From the NCBI GenBank assembly GCA_025602905.1, contig JAHLKI010000024.1:1-64000 (forward strand): a stretch of DNA of 64,000 nucleotides, read 5' to 3'. Made by a program: the position numbers and the translations under genes. Positions 12,616 through 24,700 of this stretch are shown piece after piece. How positions within the stretch are numbered: the first letter of the stretch is position 1; each line of letters begins with the position of its first letter. This DNA comes from Phlyctochytrium arcticum. Lineage: Eukaryota; Chytridiomycota; Chytridiomycetes; Chytridiales; Chytridiaceae. A model generated the notes under the pieces. The model saw nothing but the letters and a program-made list of their open reading frames with translations, was not told the DNA's origin and ran no database searches.

Positions 12616-13319
12616 ACCATGTTTTTCTTTACACTATTGACTCTTGCCTGATCTTGCCTGGACGTTTACATGGTGCACTTGCTATCTTGGGCGTGCGCAG
12701 CACCCAACGATGTGGCAGCATTTGGAGAATGAGCCACTGGAGTGTCAACCTACCGAGTTCATGCAGCGGAACAGACCATTGCTAGACGAGAAGGAAATGT
12801 GTAGAGGGGATTGAAGGTGAACGTTTCCGGCCCTTGATAGACGTCTCTGAACTCGCTCTGGAACTATTCCCACAGTCTTACTCACCGTCTTAGCGATCGA
12901 AATGTTGCCGGGTCAAGACCAAAAATATTAGCAAGTCTGGCTGTGGCAGCTTCCCGGATGTGTTTGAGGCATTTGGCATTCTGTCAATAAATATGATTTC
13001 AAGGGAGAAGGGCACAACTGTCATTTCGCACGCCCAATCAAAATTCCGGCAACTACTTGAGGAGAGCAAGATTTTCCCGTGGCCAAAATACTCGACTTGG
13101 GTATGGTGCCGCCGAATGTCTATTCAGACCTGCCATATATGATTTTTGCACCTTTGCCAGTCGAGAAATGTTGAAAGATCGCGGCGGGTGTCAAAGTTCA
13201 AAGTTGAGAGCAAGTGGCTGTGAAATTGTTGAAGCTGAAGCTTGAATTCAATTGACGAAAACCGTTTGCTTCTACAAAAAGTAAATCACGAACCATATAA
13301 TATCGCAACTTCAAACAAC

Positions 13320-15977
13320 ATGCATATTGCCGTCGAGGGGTGCTGCCATGGAGAGCTGGACAAGATATATGCTTCGATCAAGAATGTTGAGAATCGGCAA
13401 GGAATCAAAGTTGACCTATTGCTAGTTTGCGGAGACTTTCAGGTAAATTTTGTGTCTGGAATCCACAAAGAAACGAGTTGATGCTAAGCCAAATCCTTCT
13501 TTGCAGTCCATTAGAAATCATGCTGATCTGGGAGCTCTCGCATGTCCCGAAAAGTATCGAACCATAGGGACGTTTTACGAGTATTACACTGGGGCAAAGA
13601 AAGCCCCGATACCGACAATCTTTATTGGAGGAAACCATGAAGCTTCAAACTATCTCTGGGAGCTGTAAGTGCTTTTCATATATCTGTTGCAATGATAGGT
13701 GGCTCACTCTCTTTCGGCTCAGGTTCCATGGAGGATGGGTAGCACCAAACATTTACTTCCTTGGTTTTGCGGGTGTGGTCAAATTTGGGGGATTGCGGAT
13801 AGGCGGAATGTCTGGGATATACAAGAAACACGATTATGATAGAGGTGAATGGATGGTTCAGGCTCCATTAACAGGCAACCCTGACTAATCAGATGGGTAG
13901 GCTATTACGAAAGGCAACCGTTTAGTGAGGCCCATTCAAGGAGTATTTATCATCTTCGAAAGTTCAATGTGTTTCGAATGGCCCAGGTACGCTACCTTTG
14001 GCACAAAAAACCTGTTGTACTTGTAATAAATCAATTTCTTTTACAGATCACGGAGCCAATGGACATCATGCTTTCTCATGACTGGCCGCGAGGAATAGCC
14101 TTTCACGGAAATACCCGCGCGCTACTGCAAGCAAAACCCTTTTTGGCTGGAGAGGTATGTATAGATATTTGGATCATCGCACTTGGCAACTATTCACAAT
14201 CGATGTTTAGGTCAACACCAATACACTGGGTAGTTACCCAACCGAGTTCCTTCTCCGCCTTATAAAACCTCGATATTGGTTCTCCGCTCACTTACATGTC
14301 AAATTTGCCGCCATCTTTTACCACGATTCTGACGCTAGTGCGCAACGAAGCAATGGCAACGAATCGAAAACTGAAACAAAGGCAATTGAAAACCCCGATG
14401 AAATCAATATTGCAAGTGACGACGAAGACGATAAAATGAACGTTGTAAAGACGGAGGACGAGCCAAAAACCCAAGATGCTCATGTCACTGAAGCTGAAGA
14501 CAAAAGTGCAGATCCTGAAGCTAAAGACAAAACTGCCGACCCTGTAGTCAAGCCGGAAGACGTCACTAGCGAGACGCCAGTGGCGGCGGTGAAGGAGGAA
14601 CCAGAGGCTGCCAAAGAAGTTGTTCAGGCTCCAGAAGCAAAACCCGAAGCCGAGACGGTTGAAGCGCCCGCCGCTGAGAGTGCAGAGAAACCGGCCGAAG
14701 TAGCTGAGAAGGTCATCACCAGCGAAAAAGCGGTCGAAGACTCTACAGCATCTTTTGTGGTCGACACTGAACCCTCCAAGATGGACGAGGATCAACCAGA
14801 TCAGGAGCAGCCTGAACAAGCGTCTGAAGCTGCCCAGGAGACCCAAGCAGAGGAAAAGGCAGGGGAAAAGGCTGCTCCTGCAAAAAAGAAGGAAATTGTT
14901 CGACCCATCCCTCCACAAGTGGATTCTGGAAAACGGGCTGGTATCCCATTTACCAAGTTTCTAGCACTTGACAAATGTCTGCCAAATCAGGACTTCTTAC
15001 AGGTATGCAACTCATCACATTGTGATTCAACGAATTATTTGGATTTACTTCCGAATATTAGATTTTGGATTTGCCAGAAGTGAATGGACCACTAGAGTTC
15101 ACGTATGATGAAGAGTGGCTAGCGATTGTTCGGGCCACATACCATCTCTTTACTCTCTCCTCTGATCAGAAGCAAGTTCCCAAGGACGACGTCATAAAAA
15201 AGTATGGACCTGCCGCAATTTCACTGCCCAACATCGTATCTGATTGCTTTATTTAGGCAAGTAGCTGAAGAGCGGCAGTGGGTGCGAACAAATGTTTCTG
15301 GAAAGCCTGGTGGCTTGTCTATACCGAACGATTTCTGCATGACCGCCCCACCATACGTTGCCGGCTCAAAAAACAAAAAACAAAAAAAGCCTGGTAAGTT
15401 AACAAATGGTGTTTCTCACATATCGGAAGGCCTTGATTGACTTGTTTGTCCAGCACGTCCTTATCTGAACCCCCAAACGACATACTTTTGCGATTTGCTA
15501 AACTTGAAGAATGTCATCAACCCTGATGGTCTGGCCCCGGGCACCACTGAAGAAAAAGAGAAGGAAAAGACGAGTGTGAAGGGAGATGCAAAAGGTGAAC
15601 CAGAGGCCGATAATCTCCAGAAGGAGGGCGGCGAGAGCTCCACTGCAGCAAAGGATGCCACCCAGGAAGCCACCGAGCAGCCTCCCGCTGATAAGGCCGA
15701 GGACGATGATGTAGAGATGGCGCTCGACGAAGAAGTGGAACGCTTTGAGGCAGAAATGAAGATGGATGAGGACCAAGCAGCAGCGGACAATGCTGCGGAA
15801 GACCACCCAGTTCAAAGCACTTCAGATGCCCATCCAAAAGATGCGCCTGCCATAGAAGCTCAGGCCGAATTTGTTGATTTCTCGACCAACCCCACGGCGT
15901 CAGATGCCCGTCCAACGGAAGATGCGCCTGCCGCAGAAACTTCTACCGAGTTTGCCGACCGCCCCAACGGTTGTTGA
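13320..15977 (+). CDS. DBR1: RNA lariat debranching enzyme Dbr1
   Basis: Nine exons (13320-13442, 13507-13664, 13723-13844, 13901-13986, 14047-14154, 14211-15002, 15062-15201, 15257-15393, 15454-15977) give 729 residues. The enzyme cleaves the 2'-5' branch of excised intron lariats in the nucleus. Metallophosphoesterase motifs are all present: GCCHG, CGDFQ, GGNHE, LSHDWP and [10 protein letters not shown]. The family DBR1 C-terminal domain resumes at FLALDKCLP. The start at 13320 ([11 protein letters not shown]) matches the family; an in-frame ATG-like codon at 13242 lies in the leader. Between the catalytic domain and the C-terminal domain sits a low-complexity Ala/Glu/Lys/Pro insert of about 200 residues, and a second acidic tail follows the family domain, so the protein is longer than the human enzyme (544). 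Confidence 0.95.
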
Positions 15978-16191
15978 GAGCGTGGAAACTGCCCAATAAT
16001 CCTTTTGCCTGAGATTCGTTTCTTCACACCGTATGAGTTTCTGCTCTGTAAATTGCATTGTAAATATACGAAGCTTGGCCCTCCAAGGGCCATCTGAGCC
16101 ATAATGCGTGGATCTGCCAATTTTCCGATGCTGTTTTTCTCCATAATCTAAATTATCACTGGCCAATACAAAGAGAACACACTGTCAAAAT

Positions 16192-18441
16192 ATGTCGGAA
16201 AAGCTGGGAGGAAAAACCCAAATTGGACCCAGTACACCAGAATTTGGCGCGTTGGAATACGAGCTCCAGCTGGCACTTCAAGCAAGCACCGCTCGAATTG
16301 TCGCGGCCCACTCACTATCCAACCCGCACCTTAATGTCCAATTTGAAAAGCGTTGCAGGGTGAGTTGGTTAATTCCTATTTATCTCCTGCTTGCCGTTAT
16401 CCACTAACAACCATCGACCGATTATATAGGACATTCTTGTATTGTCATCATGGATGGACGCGAGCCTCCTCGCTGGAGTCAATACCGAGGAAGACGTTAT
16501 TCGCAGAGGTTTCCAATTTCCGCCGGGCCAACATGGAATGAAGTTTAGTGTTGGAGCATTCTCATGCCCAAGTTCTTCGTCAGGTATGATGAAGGGATTT
16601 TACGTTTTCTGATGTCATCTAATGACAATGCGCATAGATCGGAAAAACGAGAGCCGGACGCTACGAAAAGCACTCTTGTGTCGTGTTGGGGTTGGCCGAG
16701 CGTTTGCTGCCAATGAAAGTCATGCCGAGTCCATGAGTATTCCTGGCGGGTATGACAGTTTATATCTGAAAGGTACCAGTACATGTAAAGGGACCTGGTT
16801 ACGCGTTGTGCTTAATCCTACTTCGACTCGAACAGATCAATCGGCGAAAAGAGATACCAAAGATTCCGCCAATACATACCGGCATGAATACTATATCAAG
16901 GACACCGCACAGGTTTGTGATTATCTGACTTATTACGCATGGGTACGATACTAACGGCAATTTTTCAGATACTTCCTATCTACTTGATCCATTATGAATA
17001 TGATCCCTCGAAGGAGCGTAAATCACGAGAGGTACGGGTGTCATTGCTCTTAAAGTTTGAGGTGTTTCATGACACTGACCTCATCATGCTGTATTTAGCG
17101 AGCAAATTGTGATAATTGCGAGGAACAAAGCGCAACTGTGTTTTGTACGGCTGACGCTGCCAATCTATGCAACAAGTGTGACGCTCAATTGCATGTATCC
17201 AAATTGGCAAGTCGGCACGTCCGAACACCAATTGGAAAGGTACTCACAGCCTGAAGCAGGAAGTTCCTCTCGACTTGAGACCGCTCACATTGTTTTCAGG
17301 GATCAAATGTGTTTGGACATTGCCGTCATCACCCAGAAAAGTTGATTGAGTTCTTTTGCTCACAATGCCATATTCCCGTTTGTGTTTCTTGCAAAATGGT
17401 CGGAAATCATGCTAGCGGGGAAGCCTCCAAACATCAATTGGTTAGCGTGTCCGAAGCATACACGTCTGTACTTCAGGAAGCACAAACGGTAAAGCCAAAA
17501 CGCGTCGAGTTCGGACGTTGCCCCTCCTAAATCATTCACCAGCATGACCCGATTTTGCAAGAACGGCGGACGGAGATTATCAATCAGATTGCTGCCGTCA
17601 ATTCCAGAGCAAAAGCAGTAGAGAAGATGGGTACTCAAATTGAAACTCAGATCGAGGAAATGTACAAGCGAGCCATGAACGATTTGAGACACATTGTACA
17701 AAAAAAGGTTGGTTTGCATCTCTTTCGTCAGTTCTCGGGGTCGAAAGACTTAAGAAAACTTTCCAGTTGACAATCTTGCTCGGCGATGAGCTGGATTTGG
17801 AGCGCCAACTTGGTGAAATTGAACGATTGGAAGATTTTTTGAGATATCAACAAGATGGCGATGCTACAACATTCTTGTTCAACTGGTCCAAACATCAACA
17901 GTGCCGAGCAGACTTGCATGATGTGCGTCATTTCCGGAATCAAATAGACGTTCAACTGGACGCCAAGGTGCGTTTCTTGGCCAAAATTTGAAACTCCAAT
18001 GTGTGATTTTGTACTAATTGAATTCGGGCAGATTACCGGCAATATCAGCATTGTCATTGACCATGATCGCGCAGCCGTAGCTGTATCTGGGATCCCACCT
18101 CCCGGAAGGCCCATGAAACCCGCTCAAAATCTGGGCAGTCCTGTGGCCAGCACAATCGGCAAAGGTCTTCCCCGAAGCAGGCTTCAGGGGCGCAGAACAC
18201 ATCGACGTATTTCGGTATGTCAATTGACCCAGACCAGCTTTATCTCTTACTAACAGAGGATCCCAGGATTTCTTCGCAGAAACGCTGGGATCTTTCGATC
18301 AGTTGAGCACCGGTCACTTAAATGACGACGAAGATGATGATGACGGTAACAACATTGTGACGTTAATGATACAAGCAAGTATGCTGACTAAATTTCTGAT
18401 TAGATATGTCGGAGGTGTCGGCAGCGGCAGCAGCTTATTAA
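16192..18441 (+). CDS. PARP-like domain fused to two B-box zinc fingers and a coiled coil
   Basis: Eleven exons (16192-16359, 16430-16583, 16638-16912, 16969-17031, 17099-17239, 17300-17488, 17543-17707, 17767-17967, 18032-18214, 18267-18345, 18404-18441) give 551 residues. Residues about 60-215 read like a PARP catalytic fold: IRRGF, LLCRVGVGR, PGGYDS and EYYIKDTAQILPIYLIHY align with conserved PARP strands. At the His-Gly-Thr position I read L-A-G-V (Ala71), so the NAD-binding His is missing, while the terminal Glu (E191 in HEYYI) is kept. B-box 1 (C224 and C227, then LCNKCD and LH) and B-box 2 (GHCRHHPEK, FFCSQC, VSCK) follow in separate exons. Residues 331-450 are helical and probably coiled coil, as in TRIM proteins, but no RING is seen. 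A role in ubiquitin or ADP-ribose signalling is inference. Confidence 0.8.
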
Positions 18442-18480
18442 TTGTACATAACAAAGACTTTTCCCCAATCTACCACGTTC

Positions 18481-20178
18481 TCAGCTCATCATGACTTTGC
18501 CCTTCTTCATCTTTTTGCTCTGGTCTCTCTTGAGCTGCTTCTTGCGCTCTCGTTCCTCATGTTTACGTTGTTCTTCTGGGCTCAACTTGGCCACGAGCTG
18601 GCTTTGATCCTTTTTCTGCTGAAACTTTTTCTGGGCCAGCTCCTGCGCAAACAACAGTTAGAAAATATGTACTTGCGGATATTTACAAGAGAAACTCTAC
18701 CTCTTTCCGCTTTTGTTCTTCAATACGGCGTAAGGTGACCTCAGCAGCTTGTCGCATTTTCAGACTTTTCGCAAGAGTGTCTTGGCTCAGGCGTCCACAT
18801 TGCCCAACGTAGTCGACAATGGCTAAGAGCAGGTCCACACTTGCAACAATTGCCTCGCTCTCGCGGTCGTCGAGATTTGCGAGATTTGGTAATTGTAGTG
18901 TCATGGTGATTGTCTTTCCAGCTTGACTTATATCCTCGAGACTGTGATTATTGAGTCAGTACACATCGTAGTGACAAGACTCTAGACCACTAACCTTTCC
19001 GGTTTGACGGTGGGCAGATCCGTCAGAATAATCTGCTCAATTAGTGTATGTAATGGCGTGCCGTTTCCATTCCGGTCCAAGCCAATAGAGGTGTACAAAG
19101 CACGTCGAATTCTCTCCTCCTCCCAGAGGCCCGTGACAAACTCCTTGGAATCACAGCGGAGTTGATAGTCACCGGGGAAAGGTGCGCCGGGGAAGCTCCC
19201 ATCTCTGGCGGCCGTAAATTCATCCTGTTGAAAGTCTATTAGCCAAGGACCTCACAAACATTGGGATAGAAACGGCAAGGTACTTGCCAGATCCCATCGC
19301 TGCTTCTTGACATCAGCCGCGATCTTCTTGTGTAAAATGGAGAATACAACGGGATCAGACTCCTCCTCATTGAGCGTAGCGATTAATGTCTGTATAACTC
19401 TCGTATGAAAAAACTAGGTCTGCAAGGAACGTCCTGATCATAGTTACCAGAGTATCTTTAGCCTTTTCTGGTTGCACAATGTCGAGAAGCCATTGGTATA
19501 TGTCATATCGGGCCGCCAGCTGTGATGGGAGATCAGTATCATTGTCATAACAATTGCCTTGCTAACACCACCCACGTGTAGCTGTCCGTAAACGCTCTTG
19601 ACATGTCGTCGGCCACTTGCGAAGAACACGTAATCTCTCGGACCATCACGGGTCAGCTTGTGTCCCGGTGCATTGCCCACCGATGCAAAATTGTGTTCCC
19701 AAGTTGGAAGCGTCAAGGCAATCCTGCCCCCAAAAACATTCAGCTTATTACGCGATAAGCAGATGATACAAAGTACACACCAGTTGCGAGCGATATCATT
19801 GGTTTTTCCCTTCCCGACGTAGTGCGAAACCAAGTAAGCGATTGTGCCGGCAACCAGGAAAATCTCCAACTAATAACCCTCGGAATATCAGTTTGGGACC
19901 TAGTCCACGACAAAAACATCGATCTTTACCGTAAAATCGGAAATTTTGTTGTCATCCCAAAAATTCCCAGCTGTGGATGCCTTGACACTGCCCGCAGTAT
20001 CCAACGGTATCTGATTCCTGCCCAACTTTCGAGTGCTGACTGGTGGTGCATAGTCTACGTCGTCATCTTCGTCAAAGTCGTCATCGCCGTCCTCAGAGGA
20101 GGACGCGCAGGCGGTATGCGCCAATGCCAAAAAGGCCAGCAACAGGAGAGTTAGCCGGAAGATCTGGTTGCCCCGCAT
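18481..20178 (-). CDS. CCDC47: CCDC47-like ER membrane protein (PAT complex subunit)
   Basis: Eight exons from 20178 down (20178-19930, 19869-19781, 19723-19576, 19519-19448, 19389-19288, 19224-18995, 18941-18701, 18642-18481) give 430 residues. CCDC47 forms the PAT complex with Asterix, which protects transmembrane segments during insertion at the ER translocon. A signal peptide (FRLTLLLLAFLALAHTACA) precedes an acidic lumenal run (EDGDDDFDEDDDVDY). One membrane helix (EIFLVAGTIAYLVSHYVGK) is followed by N-D-I-A-R-N-W, as in the family. The C-terminus is a basic coiled coil (ELAQKKFQQKKDQSQ...KKMKKGKVMMS) that in the human protein contacts the ribosome. The intron at 19287 starts with GC rather than GT. 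The stop lies 39 bp from the convergent upstream gene's stop. Confidence 0.93.
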
Positions 20179-20435
20179 GCTTGATCTAATGAGGTTTGTT
20201 GGCCGGTTGGTTTTCAGTGATCGCGGTTCAACCCAGGGTTCAACCGCGATCCTTGGTCCGCTCGCCAACTTCATTTGGGTTGTCATGGCTCCGGATATGA
20301 CAGCGGCCGGTTTGCGGCCGCTGCAAGTTCGCAGCCGTTTTAGCAGTTTTATCTTCTTTCTTTGCATTAGCAAACAAGTTCCAGCAAGTTGACCTCATTT
20401 AAACACACCCTTTACCCTTGGAATAGAACCTCAAG
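20179..20435. promoter_or_regulatory. Divergent promoter with two palindromes
   Basis: The 257 bp between the oppositely facing starts of CCDC47 and the 207-residue membrane protein contain two clear inverted repeats. The first, 20219-20251, has perfect 10-bp arms gatcgcggtt and aaccgcgatc around acc/ggt-type inner arms. The second, 20302-20322, has arms agcggcc and ggccgct around a 7-bp centre. Their placement suggests binding sites for a dimeric regulator shared by both genes; this is inference. Confidence 0.5.
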
Positions 20436-21176
20436 ATGCTTTGGTATCACATCGTAGGAGCATGCATGGCTGGGTAAGTAGATTGGGTGCCTTCACCCTG
20501 TACGTACAAGTTTTGACCTTCATTTGTTCTTTCTAGAAATGTCATGCGACCAGGAGTTCACGGTTACGACGAAGACGCATTGAAGTCTTACACATGGCAC
20601 GGCATGCTAGTGTATGCTCTGTGGATGTACCTTCGTTTCTTTGGTGGAGAAACAGCTCAAAATGCCCTACTTGTCGGGTTCGGTACCGTCGTCTTTACCT
20701 GGATCGCCCTCTCGTACGGCCTTGGACTCTACCAGATCCATCGTGGCAACACTAAAATGGATGAAGAACGCACAACACGGTAGGTTGTATCTGGCAAACT
20801 CATGTGTGAATTATCCTGACAGCTTTGATCTAGGGCCTGGAACCAAGGTCCCCACCTGACACCCAATCTTCGTGGCTTACGGGAGGGCCTTAGCCATTTC
20901 CTCGGATTCGCAACTGCCTTTGGAGCAACGGAACCAAAATACATGGCCATGTTTGTCGTGGGAATGATTGGGGTTACGTTTGCGTTCTGCAAAGTTGAGG
21001 AAATGAAGGAGATTGAGCGAGCAGAACTCCGACAGAAAGCCGCCGAGCAGGCCGCCAAAGATCAGGCTGAAGGCAAGACTACTTCCCCTGCTACTGAGGG
21101 GGACAAGAAGGCCGAGTGGGATAAGAAAGGGGACAAGAACAGTGGGAAGAAAAAGGAAGGAAAGAAGAACAAATAA
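20436..21176 (+). CDS. Small multi-pass membrane protein with charged C-terminal tail, unknown
   Basis: Exons 20436-20473, 20537-20779 and 20834-21176 give 207 residues. Three likely membrane segments are visible: one around GMLVYALWMYLRFF, one around LVGFGTVVFTWIALSYGLGLY and one around MAMFVVGMIGVTFAFC. The N-terminal LWYHIVGACMAG may be a fourth. A Lys/Glu/Ala-rich helical tail (RAELRQKAAEQAAKDQAE then GKKKEGKKNK) should face the cytosol or matrix. The compact helix layout with a Trp/Tyr-rich N-terminus resembles small mitochondrial or ER membrane proteins, but I do not recognise the family. It shares a divergent promoter with CCDC47, which weakly suggests a secretory-membrane role. Confidence 0.8.
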
Positions 21177-21768
21177 CTGGGCTTGCTTATTTAACCCTTA
21201 CGCGCCCAACATACTTCTAGACGAAGAAGCGTTTTTGGACACTCAATATTAGAATAGCGCAAATAAAATAGTTTTCGCATAGATGTCATTTTTTTTATGA
21301 AGAGTTGATCTGCTTCAAGCAATTGCATTAGCATTTGAATCCGTCTCAAAATCTGCGTAGAGGTCCCAAACAATGCAAATTTTAGTTAGAGAGAAACGCC
21401 TTGAATACTGCAAATATAGTCAGTTTGTCCGATGTCGGATTTGTGAACCGTTCGAATATTGTTTGTTTAGTTCTACCTTGGACATCCCCGGGGACATCCC
21501 GGCCACCACTCTGTGTACTTATACCCATTCCATGCTTTCTATCTTGCACTTTATTTTAATTTGAATTCATTTGTGGGCACATACAAAGTAAATTAAGAGT
21601 TGGTATGTATAGTTTCCGCGTAGTTTCCACCAAGTCTTGCACTCTATTCATTTATTTCTCACACAATTAACTTTTTAAGGGGTCAATCAGTTAAGAGGTC
21701 CAGCGAAAACCGTGATATAGGTGTTTCAAGATCTAATAGTAATACTATAACGATTACGGAAACTTGAA
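21177..21768. other. Intergenic, convergent 3' flanks
   Basis: This AT-rich stretch of 592 bp separates the 3' ends of the small membrane protein gene and the FHA gene. I see only short, motif-free frames. The string gggacatcccc...ggggacatcccgg near 21480-21500 is a small local direct repeat. Confidence 0.4.
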
Positions 21769-24700
21769 TTATGCTATTACATTACTTGAGACGCATGCAA
21801 AGATTATTCCAGCAATGCAAAGTTGTCCGAAAGGTCCATCTTCCAATTCAAAACTCACAGCCCATCGATTCTCCCTCACACTTTTTCGAACCAGATTTTT
21901 CCCCCAAGCTTCCCCGATGGAGCGCTGCTCACGAGACTGGGGATTTCGAGAAACTAAGATGTATTTTTGCTGCAAAAGGTCCCCGCTTAACGAAAAGGAT
22001 GGTGGGGTTGGTGATGGTTCAGCTGGCGGCGTCTTGACGGCTTCTCGCGCACGCCCCTGCATAAGCGGAGTGCTTGCGGCAGAAGGATTGGACTCCTGGG
22101 CAGGGTCGAGAGTCAACTTGAACTTGCTGGCCCACTTTAACGTTCCCATCCCTGCACCTGTAGCCGTTGTAACGATGAATGGCGTGGTCGCAACGGGATC
22201 AGAGGGCTTGGAAGCTGGGTCTGGGAAAATTTCCACAGAGGGATTCTGCGCCCCCCATATAGGTCGGAGATCCTGTATGGTGATGACTCTGCAAAATAGC
22301 GACAAACGTTTATTAAAAATGTGAATGTGAGGTTAACTTCAGAAGTTTTACCGTTTAGTATCCCAGAACTTCAGCCCAATGATCATTAAATCTTTTGAAT
22401 CATCGCTCATCAATTGTACTTTGCGCACTTTCTCTTTCGTGCCGGATATCGTAAGGTGGTATTTGATTCTTGGGATGGTAGGATCTCGAATGACTTTGAG
22501 GGAACTGTCATCTAACATGCTGTTTCGAGCAACATCGGACCGTCCGGGCCGCTCCAATGTGACTTCCCGTACGGGTTGATTAGCTGGGGCCACAGAAGAG
22601 CTGTCTCGTCCACCAATCTGACTGGTTTCGTTCGGGTGCGTTGTGCTTGATGGGCTGCGCTGGTTCCTATGGCCATTGTTTAGACATATTCCCACTGTAT
22701 ATAGGAGCCTGCGTAGTTTACCTAGAGGCCGCGGCCGCCAGACTCTCAGATATTTTCACAGTACCTGATCCCATGTCGCCATGAGACTTGGTGAGCCTTG
22801 AATAAGAAGTGCTGGTTAGCATTCCTTTGAAATGCACTGACATATTCTGAAAACCTACTTTGATCCCACTTGCTCCGACGGTATGGGTTGTCCATCAAGC
22901 GACAGTATCACAATTTGCATCTTTATGCACCGACGACGAGCTGATAATAGTGTAAGATTTTTGACTTCCGGAAACAATGTAGTACCATACCTTCTGGAAG
23001 GTTGTTTACAGCAGCACCTTCGTAATCCTTTCCCAACTGCACATAGTCCCCACTTTTAAGCTCAACGGAGCTGCTCTTGACCCCAGCATCACTCATTCGA
23101 ACTCCATTGAGGAACGTGCCAGAATTGCTTCCGCAATCTTGGATAAAGATCTTTCCGTCCTTTGCGAAAATATCGCAGTGATTGCGCGACACCACTTGTG
23201 ATGCAAAACTCTTGAAGTTCTCGCGAGGATTCCCACGTCCCAAGCGGTAAGGAGTGGCAAGATTGAGTGTTTGCACGGGAAATTGATTGTTCATGGGCAT
23301 GAGAACAGCATTTGGTATTGGAGAACCTCCAATTGATGCCTGCGGCTGCTCGGATTTGCCTGCTTCAATTGTATCTGGCCCGACAACTTGCGTTGGCAAA
23401 ACTTCCTCAGCGGCATCATTATGTGATGTCGATGGCTGCTTCGCGGTCGTGGCAGCCTGATCGTCAAGTTGGTCAGTGCTCCCATAATCGTTTGACTCGG
23501 CTGGGAACTCGAGATCCCCAAGTCCTAATGGAACGGCTAGTGACATGGAGAGACGCTCCAAAGCTTTCAAGGCGGTATCGATGACTTGTGAATGCTTCTG
23601 CACACTTTGTCGGCTCGGACGACGACTACCTTGAACAGATCTCTCTGCTTCAATAGAATCGTGTACTTGCCGACCCACATCAGTAGGAGCTAAATGTGCC
23701 TCTGATGTCTGGGACGCGGATGGTTTCTCCAAATGGCTTTCTTCGACATTTTTCACAGCGCGGCTTGCGTTATCCTCGACGTGCGAACTTTGTTCAGACT
23801 GACCCAACAAGGACGACTTTCGACTTCCAGATTGGTTTGTCCTGTCCGTTGTTGACTGGATTCCGGCATCGACCGTCGGAGGAGCACTGTCCCCCTGGAT
23901 GGACGTGGTCGAAATCCTGTAACCTTCCAAAAGTTCGGAAAGAACACGCGACTGACCATTCGAACCTTGCTGCGCATCCACTAATTCGTTTGAGCTCAAA
24001 GGTCTACCGCGGCTCTTGGCCACATTTTTAGCATCCTTCGAGCCAATGGATGCTCTGTGACTCAAAGCTCGTAAGGAATCTAGCATTTCTTCTACACGGC
24101 GCGTGGATTCCTCTGTGGATTCATCTCCTTCTTCATCTGACTCATTTATGTGCTCTGGGAGGGATATTTCTGCCTTGTCATCGCCTTCCAGAGTAGCGGT
24201 GCTCATGCCGAATTGCGTATCTTTCGTTAGGCCAAGGAGACGCGGGTCTCTTGCGGCGATCCGAGTAGAATCTGGCTCTCGGTGTACTGTGCCAAGCGGC
24301 TCTGCATGCTGATTATCGTACGACCCTTCAGTGAGCTCGCCGACGGACGGCCTAGAGCCACCTGACTTTCGGCCTCTACCCTCCGCCTCGGCCTCCGCAT
24401 GTTCGCGCGGTTCCTCTGCTACGTAATCTGGACTGGTTTGCGCAAGTGCATCAGCCATCTCTTCAGGTTTGGCTGCGCTTGTGCTTGCACTTTGGGAGGA
24501 GGAGGGGGCATTGTGGATATCCTCGGTAACATCGCTCAATGGTTGCGCAAAACTAACAGATGCGTCAGGTTCGTCAGGTACTGCAGGGACTGTTGTTTGT
24601 AGACTCTCCTTGCGTTCGGTCACTGGGCCCCATTGTGACTCAGTGTTTTCCGGACTCAAACTCTCCTGCCGATCCTTCTCCCCGTTTTGATGATCGCTTT

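Larger units (their letters stand above)
10137..13319. other. Gene-poor region with LTR-like transcription unit
   Basis: About 3.2 kb with no convincing protein gene. An imperfect direct duplication lies at 11425-11475 and 11584-11633. A good TATA box (tataaaag, 12105-12112) is followed by a pyrimidine-rich leader and, about 500 bp on, a consensus poly(A) signal aataaa at 12610, without a long ORF between. Just after, the sequence ttaca|tggtgcac (12666-12678) resembles an LTR end next to a tRNA primer-binding site. The unit may be an LTR remnant or a noncoding transcript. The last 300 bp should include the DBR1 promoter. Confidence 0.45.

Noticed and set aside
13242..13319. In-frame extension of DBR1 to 13242
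   Set aside because: DBR1 proteins start directly at the strand before GCCHG; the extension is not family-like.
20219..20251. ggttcaaccc strings resembling tRNA T-arms
   Set aside because: No acceptor stem, D-arm or anticodon arm can be built around them; they form an inverted repeat instead.
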